Positions 33,834 to 41,998 of a stretch of 64,000 nt of DNA are shown here, one piece after another. The stretch comes from an uncultured Acetatifactor sp. (GTDB taxonomy: Bacteria; Bacillota; Clostridia; Lachnospirales; Lachnospiraceae). The translations under genes were made by a program, and so were the position numbers. The notes beneath the pieces were generated by a model that was given only the letters and a program-made list of their open reading frames with translations, was not told where the DNA came from and ran no database searches. The stretch lies in NCBI GenBank assembly GCA_910584865.1, contig CAJUCE010000010.1:30255-94254 (forward strand), given 5' to 3'. Positions within the stretch are counted from its first letter, which is position 1. Each line of letters begins with the position of its first letter.

Positions 33834-35078
33834 ATGGCGAAAAAGGCAGGTTTTGATTTACACCAGTTATTAAGCGAGAGATCAAGGGCGGAGGCGAAGC
33901 ACGGCCAGGAGAAACAGGACGGCGGGCAGCAGGCGGAGAACATGGAACAGCTGACCCTGGACGTGTATGACCTTATACCTTCAAAAGAAAATTTCTACAG
34001 CACGGAAAACGTGGACGATTTAAAGCGTTCCATCTCCCTGGTGGGCATATTACAGCCCCTACTGGTGAAGAGGGACGGGGACAAATACCGCATTAAGGCC
34101 GGGCACCGCCGCCGCCTGGCCTGCATGGCCCTGGCGGACGAAGGGCAGGAAGAGTTCCGCCGTGTGCCTTGCGTTATCCGCCAGGAGACGGAAGAGGAAA
34201 AGCAGGGGAACATAAACGCCATTCTGGACCGGCTGACGCTGATTTTTGCAAACGGCTTCCGGGAAAAGACAGACTGGGAGAAGATGGAAGAGGTATTACA
34301 GACGGAAGCCCTGGTGGTGGAACTGCGGAAGGAAGTGAGCCTGGAAGGGCGGACCCGTGCCATACTGGCGGAGTTTACGGGGATAAAGGAAGCACAGCTG
34401 GGGAGGTACAAGGCAATCAAGAATAACCTGTGCCCCAGGTTGATGGAAGAGTTTAAGGCGGACAAAATAGGCATATCGGTGATCTATGAACTGTCCGGCC
34501 TGTCTGCCGAATACCAGGAAAAGGCTTGTGAACTGTACCAGGAAAACAGAGGCTTGACGATCAGTGACGCCAAAGCGCTGAAAAGGCAGGAAGAGGATGC
34601 CCAGCAGATACCGGGACAGATGGAGTTCGGGAAGCTGGAAGAAAAGCCGGAAGGGCAGCAGGCATGGCAGGAGGCCCAGGAAGCCGTCCAGGAGGCCGCC
34701 CAGGAAGGCCAGGAAGAGGAAGAGGCCGAAGAGGAAACCACCCAGGAGGCAGAAGAGGCCCAGGAAGCCGTCCAGGAGGGCCAGGAAGGCCAGGAAGGGG
34801 AAGAGGCAGGGGAAAATACCCAGGAGCCGGAAAAGCCCCAGGAAAAGCCCCAGGAGAGCCAGGAAAAAGTGGTGTATGTGGAGCGGCAGCAGGAAAAAGT
34901 CCATGGCTGTGCGTTCTGTCACCCCCACCACCACCGGGAAATCAGTACGGCGGAAGGAAATGTATTGCTGGCCTATGACCCCGAAAGCCATATGGTGCAG
35001 ATAATCAGTAAAGAAACCGGGGACGTGGAAAGCATTGTCTTCCATTGCTGTCCAATGTGCGGCAGGAAACTGGGATAG
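33834..35078 (+). CDS. parB: ParB-like protein with acidic repeat linker and zinc ribbon
   Basis: 414 residues. The ParB/Sulfiredoxin-type N-domain (about residues 45-110) includes the nucleotide-binding AGHRRRLACM. A KorB/HTH-like helical domain follows (to about 250). A long Glu/Gln/Ala-rich linker (about 262-345) has QEAEEAQEAVQEGQEGQEG-type repeats. The end has two zinc knuckles, CAFCHPHHH and CCPMCGRKL. Part of the linker DNA (34800-34856) is nearly identical to a tail-region gene at 46037-46093. It pairs with parA 32 bases upstream. Confidence 0.85.
   Translation: MAKKAGFDLHQLLSERSRAEAKHGQEKQDGGQQAENMEQLTLDVYDLIPSKENFYSTENVDDLKRSISLVGILQPLLVKRDGDKYRIKAGHRRRLACMALADEGQEEFRRVPCVIRQETEEEKQGNINAILDRLTLIFANGFREKTDWEKMEEVLQTEALVVELRKEVSLEGRTRAILAEFTGIKEAQLGRYKAIKNNLCPRLMEEFKADKIGISVIYELSGLSAEYQEKACELYQENRGLTISDAKALKRQEEDAQQIPGQMEFGKLEEKPEGQQAWQEAQEAVQEAAQEGQEEEEAEEETTQEAEEAQEAVQEGQEGQEGEEAGENTQEPEKPQEKPQESQEKVVYVERQQEKVHGCAFCHPHHHREISTAEGNVLLAYDPESHMVQIISKETGDVESIVFHCCPMCGRKLG
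34800..34856 (+). repeat. 57-bp segment duplicated at 46037-46093
   Basis: The segment encoding EEAGENTQEPEKPQEKPQE matches 46037-46093 at 55 of 57 bases, in the same reading phase, although the two host proteins (ParB-like and a tail-region protein) are otherwise unrelated. Similarity continues weakly to VYV codons in both. Confidence 0.85.
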
Positions 35079-35090
35079 GAGGCGGCGGAA

Positions 35091-35915
35091 ATGGTAAAGG
35101 TGGAACATGAAAATTTCAGCGTGAAGCAGATTGCCCGGTCTGGGCAGTGCTTCCGCATGAATGAGATAGAGACGGGCGTTTTTGAGGTGATCGCATACGG
35201 GAAGCGCCTGCACATAATCCAGGAAAAGGACAATGGCCCGGTGACGCTGTGCTGTAGCAGGCAGGAATATGAAACCCTGTGGAAACGGTATTTTGACCTG
35301 GAAACGAATTATGGCTATTACATAGACCATATAGACCCGGACGATTGCTTTCTTTCCAGGGCGGTGCAGGCAGGGGGCGGAATACGGATACTGCGGCAGG
35401 AACTGTGGGAAACAATGGTAAGTTTCATCATATCCCAGAATAACAGCATACCCAGGATAAAGAAGAGCATAGAAAGCCTGTGCGTGTCCTGCGGAATAGC
35501 CCATGGTGAATTATTTGAGGGCCGCCAGTGGTATGAGTTCCCCCGCCCGGAAAGTCTGCTGGACGAAGAGGCCATGGCCCCGGCAAAGCTGGGGTACAGG
35601 GCGAAGTACATAGCCAGCCTGGCTAGGAACGTGGTGGATGGGGTGGTCAACCTGGAAGACCTGGCGGCAATGGGGCAGGAAGAGGCCGGAAACTATCTGA
35701 AAAGCATATATGGAGTGGGCGCAAAGGTGGCGGCATGTATCCAGCTTTTTGCCCTTCACCAGCTGGACAGCTTCCCCATTGATACCTGGATAAAGCAGAT
35801 CATAACGGCGGAATACAACGGAAAGTTTCCCGTGGAGATGTACAGCGGCTTTGTGGGAGTTATCCAGCAGTACATTTTCTATTATGCCAGGGAAAACGAG
35901 GAAAAGGAGGCGTGA
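35091..35915 (+). CDS. OGG-type 8-oxoguanine DNA glycosylase
   Basis: 274 residues. An OGG N-terminal-like domain (GQCFRMNEIETGVFEVIAYG) is followed by a HhH-GPD domain: IISQNNSIPRIKKSIESLC, then the helix-hairpin-helix YGVGAKVAACIQLFAL with the catalytic Lys, and the catalytic Asp in DSFPIDTWIKQI. It should excise oxidised guanine and nick by beta-elimination. It follows parB directly by 12 bases. It is an unusual cargo for a phage and may protect phage DNA or remove modified bases. Confidence 0.88.
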   Translation: MVKVEHENFSVKQIARSGQCFRMNEIETGVFEVIAYGKRLHIIQEKDNGPVTLCCSRQEYETLWKRYFDLETNYGYYIDHIDPDDCFLSRAVQAGGGIRILRQELWETMVSFIISQNNSIPRIKKSIESLCVSCGIAHGELFEGRQWYEFPRPESLLDEEAMAPAKLGYRAKYIASLARNVVDGVVNLEDLAAMGQEEAGNYLKSIYGVGAKVAACIQLFALHQLDSFPIDTWIKQIITAEYNGKFPVEMYSGFVGVIQQYIFYYARENEEKEA

Positions 35916-35917
35916 GC

Positions 35918-36070
35918 ATGTATGGATTTATAAATGGGATAACGGACACTGACAATATATCATACTGCCCTAAATGCGGGGCGGAAATTAAAGAATATCG
36001 GGGAGACGGGACCGCCGTATGTGAAGAATGCAATTTCCATTTCGGCGTGGTGGAATGTGAAGAGGATTAG
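35918..36070 (+). CDS. 50-residue zinc-ribbon protein
   Basis: ATG 35918 with GAAAAGGAGG upstream, overlapping the region right after the glycosylase stop. It has CPKCGAEI and CEECNFHF knuckles 17 residues apart, a rubredoxin-like or zinc-ribbon fold. It may accompany the glycosylase or act in transcription. A GC-rich hairpin with AACCGTG/CACGGTT arms follows (36079-36110). Confidence 0.6.
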   Translation: MYGFINGITDTDNISYCPKCGAEIKEYRGDGTAVCEECNFHFGVVECEED

Positions 36071-36158
36071 AGATCAAAAACCGTGGCTGCTGGGGGCGGC
36101 AGTCACGGTTAAAATGGCTTCAAGGTATCCGCCGTAAACCAAAACGGAGGAATGAGCA

Positions 36159-36638
36159 ATGGCAGCAGCAATGAAAAAAAGCAAGGTGATTGAATTACTG
36201 ACCTTTTACCGCAATATTGACGGGGAAATCCGCCTGTATAAAGCCACGGTGGCTGATCTGGAAAATTACTATGAGCCAACGGGCGGCCAGAGCATGGACG
36301 GACAGCCCAGGGCGAAGTACAACGTATCCAGCCCGACAGAAAACACGGCGCTGAACCTGCCGGAAAGCCTGCGGGAGGATATAGAGTTTTATAACTCAAA
36401 AATCAATGTCCTGTACAGGCTGAAAACGGAAATCCTGCGGGAAGTTTCCTGCCTGGAACTGAAATTCAAGAGCATTATAACGGACTATTACCTGCACGGC
36501 CTAAAATGGGAGCAGGTTTCGGCACGGAACCACTATTCTGAACGGCAGTGTAAGAATATCCGCAATACAGCCGTGGAAAATCTGGCTGGTAAGTTTGAGC
36601 AGAACCCGGTTATTGCGAATTTCAAATTAAAGGCATAA
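36159..36638 (+). CDS. RinA/ArpU-like late transcription activator (sigma region 4-like)
   Basis: 159 residues (AACGGAGGAA upstream). The C-terminal part (about residues 95-145: LELKFKSIITDYYLHGLKWE, then QVSARNHYSERQCKNIRNTA) has the sigma-70 region-4-like helix-turn-helix of late-gene activators in Firmicutes phages. The N-terminal part is helical. It lies immediately before the packaging genes. The TTGCCCG direct repeats 3 bases after its stop and again at 40303 are plausible targets. Confidence 0.7.
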   Translation: MAAAMKKSKVIELLTFYRNIDGEIRLYKATVADLENYYEPTGGQSMDGQPRAKYNVSSPTENTALNLPESLREDIEFYNSKINVLYRLKTEILREVSCLELKFKSIITDYYLHGLKWEQVSARNHYSERQCKNIRNTAVENLAGKFEQNPVIANFKLKA

Positions 36639-36641
36639 AGA

Positions 36642-36674
36642 TTGCCCGCCATTGCCCGTTTTTTCTGCTATAAT
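36642..36674 (+). promoter_or_regulatory. Late promoter element 1
   Basis: Two TTGCCCG boxes spaced exactly one helical turn apart (36642-36648 and 36652-36658) precede TATAAT (36669-36674), with no proper -35. The block is nearly identical to 40303-40336. This suggests an activator-dependent late promoter. Confidence 0.7.
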
Positions 36675-36720
36675 GGCAAGTGAAGCAAAGGTGGAAGCCT
36701 TTGAAGTCAAGCCCCCCCAG

Positions 36721-36766
36721 AAATGACAGGCTTTGTGAACAATGTTTCCGAAGTCTGTCATTTTTT
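36721..36766 (+). terminator. Leader terminator between late promoter 1 and terminase genes
   Basis: AAATGACAG (36721-36729) pairs with CTGTCATTT (36755-36763), with further CTT/AAG pairing inside, and a T run follows. It lies 47 bases behind the late promoter and before the first packaging gene, an attenuator or antitermination layout. Confidence 0.65.
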
Positions 36767-36828
36767 ACTATTTCCGCACACCAGGGGGGCCGGAAGATTG
36801 AAAACAAACGAAAGGTGGTGATGGAGCC

Positions 36829-37617
36829 ATGGGAAGACCACGGAACCCGAAGCGGGACGAAGCACGGAAAAAATACCTGGAAAGCGGCGGCCAGATTAGC
36901 ACCAAAGACCTGGCGGCGGCAGCAGGCGTCCCGGAAAACCGTATAAGGAAATGGAAGTCACAAGACAAATGGAATGATGAATTAAAAAGCAAGCCGAAAA
37001 AAAGAGGGGGCCAGCCAGGGAACCAGAATGCCGCCGGAAAGACCCCTGCAAAGAACGGGAATAAAAACGCCGTAACCCACGGGGCATTTGCCCAGGTGGG
37101 CATAGAGGACATACCAGAGGACCAGGCAGAGGCAATCAAAAGCATGGAGCCTGGCGAAACTATGTTACGCATGAATGAGGAATTGCAGGGCCTGCTGGTA
37201 CGCAAGGTTTATTTGACGGGGCTTTTAAACCAGTATACGGACCCGGATAAACAGGGGGAATATTACACGGACAAAATAGTCCATATGATTGTACCCATGT
37301 CTGTAGAGGATAAAGCCCAGGCAGAGGGAATGGGGGTGGACATAGGGCAGGCCACGGACCCGGAGGGCGGGAAAGAGTCCATGAAAACCGCCATGAAAAC
37401 CGTCATAAAATCCAGCCCATTTGACAGGGCTATGAAAGTAGAGGCCGAACTAAACAGACTGAATGGCCGTATCATCAAGCTGTTAGACAGCATGAGGGCG
37501 CAGGAGATGGAGGCCCGGCGCATTGAGTTAGAGAAGCTGAAATATGACCTTGCGAGACAGAAGGCAACGGGAGAATTTAACATTGACCCGGCGGACGGAG
37601 AAGACGGGGAGGAATAG
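36829..37617 (+). CDS. Terminase small subunit-like protein (PBSX XtmA/phBC6A51 type)
   Basis: 262 residues. The N-terminal HTH segment MGRPRNPKRDEARKKYLESG, then STKDLAAAAGVPENRIRKWK, matches the small-terminase family. A Gly/Asn-rich linker (GGQPGNQNAAGKTPAKNGNK) follows, common to this family. The C-terminal half is a long coiled coil (MRAQEMEARRIELEKLKYDL). It would bind the packaging site. A second, Nu1-like small subunit follows, so the division of labour is unclear. Confidence 0.7.
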   Translation: MGRPRNPKRDEARKKYLESGGQISTKDLAAAAGVPENRIRKWKSQDKWNDELKSKPKKRGGQPGNQNAAGKTPAKNGNKNAVTHGAFAQVGIEDIPEDQAEAIKSMEPGETMLRMNEELQGLLVRKVYLTGLLNQYTDPDKQGEYYTDKIVHMIVPMSVEDKAQAEGMGVDIGQATDPEGGKESMKTAMKTVIKSSPFDRAMKVEAELNRLNGRIIKLLDSMRAQEMEARRIELEKLKYDLARQKATGEFNIDPADGEDGEE

Positions 37618-37619
37618 GC

Positions 37620-37705
37620 CGCCCGCCGCCGGGGCAGTAGGTTCTTTCAGCGCCGGGACGGCCTGCGGGTACGGCGACGCCCAGGCCCGGCCTATCCGCA
37701 AAATG
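37620..37705 (+). other. Candidate cos/packaging-site region
   Basis: This non-coding, very GC-rich stretch lies between the two small-terminase-like genes and contains GGTTCTTTCAGCGCCGGGAC and GGTACGGCGACGCCCAGG. In lambda-like phages with Nu1/GpA terminases the cos site lies beside the small terminase gene. The assignment is positional and compositional only. Confidence 0.4.
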
Positions 37706-37760
37706 AAAAAAACCGTTTCCGGCTTCCGGGCGGCGAAAAAGAAGGGGGTGTACGAAAAAA

Positions 37761-38255
37761 ATGAAGCTGTATACAGCCGCCGTGGTGGCAGAATGGCTTG
37801 ACATATCGGAACGGCGGGTGCGGCAGTTGCGTGATCAGAAAGTCCTGGAAGAGGCCAGGCCGAAGCTGTACAGGTTGAAGGATTGCGTACACCGATATAT
37901 TGACTTCCTGCGGAAGGACGGGACGCCGGAAGGGGCCGTGGACTATAACCAGGAGCGGGCAAAGCTGGTGCGGACGAAGAGGGAGCGGCAGGAACTGGAA
38001 TTGCAGCTGGAACGGCGGGAAGCCCTGGCCGCCAGCGAAGTGGAAGAGGTTATGACAGACATGCTTTTGCGTTTCCGGCAGCGGGTGCGGGCAATCCCGG
38101 TGAAGCTGGCCCCGGCGCTGGCAACGGAGACGGACCAGACGGAAATATTTATGGCGTTAAAGCAGGCAACGGACGAAGCGCTGGAAGAACTGGCGGATTT
38201 CGACAATGCTTTTTCTGCCGTGGAAGAGGGTGGAGAAGACGGAGAAACACAGTAA
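37761..38255 (+). CDS. Nu1-like terminase small subunit
   Basis: 164 residues. The N-terminal winged-helix/MerR-like part (YTAAVVAEWLDISERRVRQL, about residues 4-23) and the following helical linker (DYNQERAKLVRTKRERQELE) match phage DNA-packaging protein Nu1. It overlaps the large terminase gene by 26 bases or more, the usual lambda arrangement. It binds cos and recruits GpA. Confidence 0.75.
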   Translation: MKLYTAAVVAEWLDISERRVRQLRDQKVLEEARPKLYRLKDCVHRYIDFLRKDGTPEGAVDYNQERAKLVRTKRERQELELQLERREALAASEVEEVMTDMLLRFRQRVRAIPVKLAPALATETDQTEIFMALKQATDEALEELADFDNAFSAVEEGGEDGETQ

Positions 38256-40065
38256 AGCGATATTCAAGCGGATATTTGCGAGGTTAAAGCCGCCGCCGGA
38301 AATGGCAATGTCGGACTGGGCTGATCAGCACAGGAGGCTTTCCCAGGGCGCTTCCGCCGAGCCTGGAAGGTGGAGAACCGAAAAAGTCCCACACCAGAAA
38401 GAGATCATGGACACCATATCAGACATTAAGGTGAAAAAAACCGTGGTCATGTCCTCTGCCCAGATCGGGAAGACGGAAGGGGCGGTACTGAATACAATCG
38501 GGTACTTTATGCACTATGACCCCGCCCCCGTGCTGATTATGCAGCCCACAATCCAGATGGCGGAGTCCTTTTCAAAAGACCGCCTGTCCAAAATGCTACA
38601 GGATACCCCGGCATTGTCTGGCCTGGTAAACGAAAAAGGCAGGAACACGGGAAACACAATCCTGGAAAAGATATTCCCAGGCGGGCACATCACCATGGTG
38701 GGAGCCAACAGCCCTTCTTCCCTGGCTTCCCGCCCCATACAGATACTGCTGGCGGACGAAGTGGACAGATACCCGGCCACGGCAGGCAAAGAGGGGGACC
38801 CCCTTTTCCTGGCGTCGGAACGTCTGACCACGTTCTGGAACAGCAAGGAAGTATATGTGTCCACCCCGACAATTAAAGACGCTTCCCGGATTGAGATTGA
38901 ATATCAACATAGTTCGCAGGGGGAATGGAACGTGCCGTGCCCGGAATGCGGGGAATTGCAGCCCCTGGAATGGTCCGGCGTGGTATTTGACAAAGATGAT
39001 CTGGACAATATACAGTATTGTTGCGCAAAATGCGGGGTCATATCCCCGGAAGCGGCCTGGAAAAAATGCTTTAAGGACGGGGAATATATCCATGCGGACC
39101 CGGACAACCCGGTGAGGGGGTTCCATCTCAATGCCCTGGGTTCCACGCTGGCGCAGTGGAAAGACATAGTAAGTAAATTCCTGCTGGCCAATGAGGAAAA
39201 GAAAAAGGGCAATATAGAACCCATGAAGTCCTGGACCAACACGAAAATGGGGCAGACCTGGGAAGAGGAAGGCACCCAGGTGAATGACGAAGAACTATTG
39301 AAGCGCCGGGAACGCTATAACTGCGAAGTCCCGCCGGAGGTGCTTTATTTGACTGCCGGGGTGGATACGCAAGATGACCGTTTTGAAATTGAGGTGGTGG
39401 GCTGGGGGCCGGAATATGAGAACTGGGGCATACAGTACACTGCACTGTACGGGGACAACAGCAATATGCGGAACCAGGTATGGGCTGATCTGGACGCCTT
39501 CCTGGGGCAGACCTGGCAGAAGCCGGACGGCACAAAGCTGAAAATCATATGCACCTGCATAGACAGCGGCGGGCACCGCACAAACCAGGTATACAAATTC
39601 TGCAAGCCCAGGTTTAACCGCCGTATCTTTGCGATTAAGGGCAGCAATGACAGTGCGGCGGCCTATATCCAGAAGCCCACGAAGAACAACAGAGAGCAGG
39701 CGTATCTTTTCACCCTGGGGGTGGATACCGGGAAAAGCCTGCTGTTACAGCGCCTACAGGTAGAGCAGGAGGGGCCGGGGTTCTGTCATTTCCCCAAAGA
39801 AGAGGAAAAAGGGTACAATGAAGACTATTTTAAGGGGCTGACGGCAGAAAAGCAGGTACTTGTATATAAGATGGGCCGCCCGTTCTTTGAATGGCGCATA
39901 AAGGACAGCGCCCACAAGAGAAATGAAGCCCTGGACTGCCGCAATTACGCTTCCGCAGCGATTGAAATAGCGGGCGTCCCGCTGAAAGCGCCGGAAGCGC
40001 CGAAACAGCAAACAGCGCCCCCGAAGAGAAGGAGGGGCAGAAGGACAAGTGGAGGTATTTTATAA
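38230..40065 (+). CDS. Terminase large subunit, GpA family
   Basis: About 611 residues from GTG 38230, where family-like sequence begins; an upstream ATG at 38206 is possible. Typical GpA features are LKPPPEMAMSDWADQHRRLS, ASAEPGRW, ATPase motif VVMSSAQIGKTEGAV (Walker A), QILLADEVDRYP (Walker B) and a zinc-finger-like CPECGELQ ... CCAKCGV. The nuclease part has GVDTQDDRFEIEVVGWG. It cuts concatemers at cos and translocates DNA into the prohead. Confidence 0.92.
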   Translation: MEKTEKHSKAIFKRIFARLKPPPEMAMSDWADQHRRLSQGASAEPGRWRTEKVPHQKEIMDTISDIKVKKTVVMSSAQIGKTEGAVLNTIGYFMHYDPAPVLIMQPTIQMAESFSKDRLSKMLQDTPALSGLVNEKGRNTGNTILEKIFPGGHITMVGANSPSSLASRPIQILLADEVDRYPATAGKEGDPLFLASERLTTFWNSKEVYVSTPTIKDASRIEIEYQHSSQGEWNVPCPECGELQPLEWSGVVFDKDDLDNIQYCCAKCGVISPEAAWKKCFKDGEYIHADPDNPVRGFHLNALGSTLAQWKDIVSKFLLANEEKKKGNIEPMKSWTNTKMGQTWEEEGTQVNDEELLKRRERYNCEVPPEVLYLTAGVDTQDDRFEIEVVGWGPEYENWGIQYTALYGDNSNMRNQVWADLDAFLGQTWQKPDGTKLKIICTCIDSGGHRTNQVYKFCKPRFNRRIFAIKGSNDSAAAYIQKPTKNNREQAYLFTLGVDTGKSLLLQRLQVEQEGPGFCHFPKEEEKGYNEDYFKGLTAEKQVLVYKMGRPFFEWRIKDSAHKRNEALDCRNYASAAIEIAGVPLKAPEAPKQQTAPPKRRRGRRTSGGIL

Positions 40066-40298
40066 TGGCAATCACATTATCTATAGCAAAGACTCATCTT
40101 GACGCATGGCTGAAAGCGGAACTGGAATGCACAACGAACCAGTCATACACGATAGGCAGCAGGACACTGACAAGGGCGGACCTGGCGGAAATCCGGGAAA
40201 CAATCCGCTACTGGCAGGGCATGGTCACAAAGCTGGAAAACAAGGCGAAACACGGCAGCAGGAATGCCGCATACAGGATTATGCCCCGTGATCTGTAA
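40065..40298 (+). CDS. gpW-like/DUF6148 head-joining protein
   Basis: 77 residues, start overlapping the terminase stop (TAATGG). MAITLSIAKTHLDAWLKAEL and RTLTRADLAEIRETIRYWQG match small phage proteins located between terminase and portal and related in position to lambda gpW. It probably closes the portal after packaging. The fold is two helices and a short hairpin. Confidence 0.7.
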   Translation: MAITLSIAKTHLDAWLKAELECTTNQSYTIGSRTLTRADLAEIRETIRYWQGMVTKLENKAKHGSRNAAYRIMPRDL

Positions 40299-40302
40299 AA
40301 GA

Positions 40303-40336
40303 TTGCCCGCTATTGCCCGCTTTTCCGTGGTAAAAT
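40303..40336 (+). promoter_or_regulatory. Late promoter element 2
   Basis: TTGCCCG at 40303-40309 and 40313-40319, 10 bp apart, followed by TAAAAT (40331-40336), copy the element at 36642. Placement directly before the portal gene suggests a second activated start for head and tail genes. Confidence 0.65.
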
Positions 40337-40360
40337 CATATCGTCAAAAAAGGTTAGAGG

Positions 40361-40389
40361 AAAAGGCACCCATTAAGAGGTGCTTTTTT
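40361..40389 (+). terminator. Attenuator-like hairpin containing the portal ribosome binding site
   Basis: AAAAGGCACC and GGTGCTTTTTT (stem GCACC/GGTGC plus A-T pairs) form a hairpin with a T run that ends one base before the portal ATG. The 3' arm contains AGAGGTG, the only ribosome binding site for that ATG. It could act as a terminator or as a translational switch. Confidence 0.6.
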
Positions 40390-40390
40390 C

Positions 40391-41998
40391 ATGCCCTGGG
40401 AGGTGAGAACGATAAGCATTTTTTCAAGAGCGGTTGACGGCATAGTGGCTGCCGTAAACCCGGAAAAGGGACTGCGGAGAATGGCGGCACGGCAGAAGAT
40501 GGACATTTTAAACAGCGGGTACGGGAATTATGGTGCCAGCCAATACAAAAAATCAATGGCCGGGTGGCTGTACAGCGGCGGGTCCGCCCGTGAGGATATA
40601 GAAGACAATCTGGACGTGTTGCGCCAGCGTTCCCGTGATCTGTATATGGGCGTGCCCCTGGCAACGGGGGCAATCAAAACCATGCGTACAAATGTAGTAG
40701 GGCGGGGCCTGCGGCTGAAACCCACGATTGACCGGGAAGTCCTGGGCATGGATACGGAGACGGCACACGCCCTGGAAAGGCAGATTGAACGGGAATGGGC
40801 GCTGTGGGCAGACAGCCCGGACTGTGACGCCGCCCGTGTGGACAATTTCTGCGAATTGCAGCAGCTGGCGTTCATGTCATGGCTTATGTCCGGGGACTGC
40901 CTGGCGCTAATGCCCATGAAACCCCGGAAGGGGCAGCCCTATGATCTGCGGGTCCGGCTGATCGAGGCGGACCGGCTTTCCAGCCCCGGCGGCTATGACA
41001 CCATAGACGATCATATCATAGGCGGCGTGGAGACGGACAGCACGGGGGAGGTGGTGGCATACCACTTTTCAAAATACCACCCTCTTTCCTACAGCGCCGC
41101 CCCTGCCGAATGGGTCCGTGTGCCCGCATACGGGGAGAAGAGCGGCAGGCGGAACGTTATACACATTATGACACGGGAGCGCATAGACCAGCGCCGGGGC
41201 GTCCCGTTCCTGGCCCCCGTGATCGAGGCGTTGAAGCAGCTGGGGCGGTATACGGACGCTGAACTGGTGGCGGCAGTGGTGAACGGCCTGTATGCCGTAT
41301 TCATTGAAAAGCAGTCCCCGGAGGACGGCCCCCCGATAGGGTCCAATGTATCAGAGGAAGACCAGGTGGACGCAGAGGACGAAACCACCATAGAGCTGGC
41401 CCCCGGTGCGGTGATTGATCTGAACGAAGGCGAAAAGGCCAACGGAGTGGCACCAGGCAGACCGAACAGCAATTTTTCCGGCTTTGTGGAAGCTATATGC
41501 CGCCAGATCGGTTCCGCCCTGGAAATCCCCTATGAATTGCTTTTGAAGACGTTCACGGCCAGTTATTCCGCAAGCCGTGGGGCGCTGGAAGAGGCGTGGA
41601 AAATGTTCCGCATGTACAGAACCTGGCTGGCAACGGATTTTTGCCAGGTGGTATATGAGGAATGGCTTGCGGAGGCGGTGGCAAAGGGGAGGATAGCGGC
41701 CCCTGGTTTCTTTTCTGACCCCCTGTACAAAAAGGCGTACAGCAGGGCGGAGTGGAACGGACCGGCAAGAGGGATATTAAACCCGGTGCAGGAAGTAAGC
41801 GCCGCTGAAAAGCGGGTAAAGAACGGATTTTCCACAAGGCAGTCTGAAACCATGGAAATGACAGGTTCGGATTTTTACGCCAACGTGGAGCAGCTAAAGC
41901 AGGAAGAAAGCAAATTAAAGGAGGTATCAAACATTGCCACAGAACAGAAACCAGCCCCGGCAGCAGGGGCAGAACCCCCTGGGGGAAACGGAAAATAA
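40391..41998 (+). CDS. Portal protein, lambda gpB family
   Basis: 535 residues. The family pattern is clear: ARQKMDILNSGYGNYGASQY, RSRDLYMGVPLATGAIKTMR, NVVGRGLRLKPTID, and IGSALEIPYELLLKTFTASYS near residue 380. It forms the dodecameric ring for DNA entry and the head-tail joint. Its 3' end overlaps the protease gene by 65 bases. The start ATG uses AGAGGTG within the upstream hairpin; a GGAGGTGAG inside the first codons precedes only rare start codons. Confidence 0.9.
   Translation: MPWEVRTISIFSRAVDGIVAAVNPEKGLRRMAARQKMDILNSGYGNYGASQYKKSMAGWLYSGGSAREDIEDNLDVLRQRSRDLYMGVPLATGAIKTMRTNVVGRGLRLKPTIDREVLGMDTETAHALERQIEREWALWADSPDCDAARVDNFCELQQLAFMSWLMSGDCLALMPMKPRKGQPYDLRVRLIEADRLSSPGGYDTIDDHIIGGVETDSTGEVVAYHFSKYHPLSYSAAPAEWVRVPAYGEKSGRRNVIHIMTRERIDQRRGVPFLAPVIEALKQLGRYTDAELVAAVVNGLYAVFIEKQSPEDGPPIGSNVSEEDQVDAEDETTIELAPGAVIDLNEGEKANGVAPGRPNSNFSGFVEAICRQIGSALEIPYELLLKTFTASYSASRGALEEAWKMFRMYRTWLATDFCQVVYEEWLAEAVAKGRIAAPGFFSDPLYKKAYSRAEWNGPARGILNPVQEVSAAEKRVKNGFSTRQSETMEMTGSDFYANVEQLKQEESKLKEVSNIATEQKPAPAAGAEPPGGNGK

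Noticed and set aside
34296..35504. 402-residue minus-strand frame opposite parB and the glycosylase
   Set aside because: Its Leu/Phe-rich repeats mirror the Glu/Gln repeats of the parB linker; both plus-strand genes have clear domains.
36680..36946. 88-residue plus-strand frame between late promoter and terminase
   Set aside because: It crosses the leader terminator and the real ribosome binding site of the terminase gene in another frame.
37544..37801. 85-residue frame across the GC-rich spacer between terminase genes
   Set aside because: Arg/Gly-rich composition from GC-rich DNA, overlapping two real genes; no start signal.
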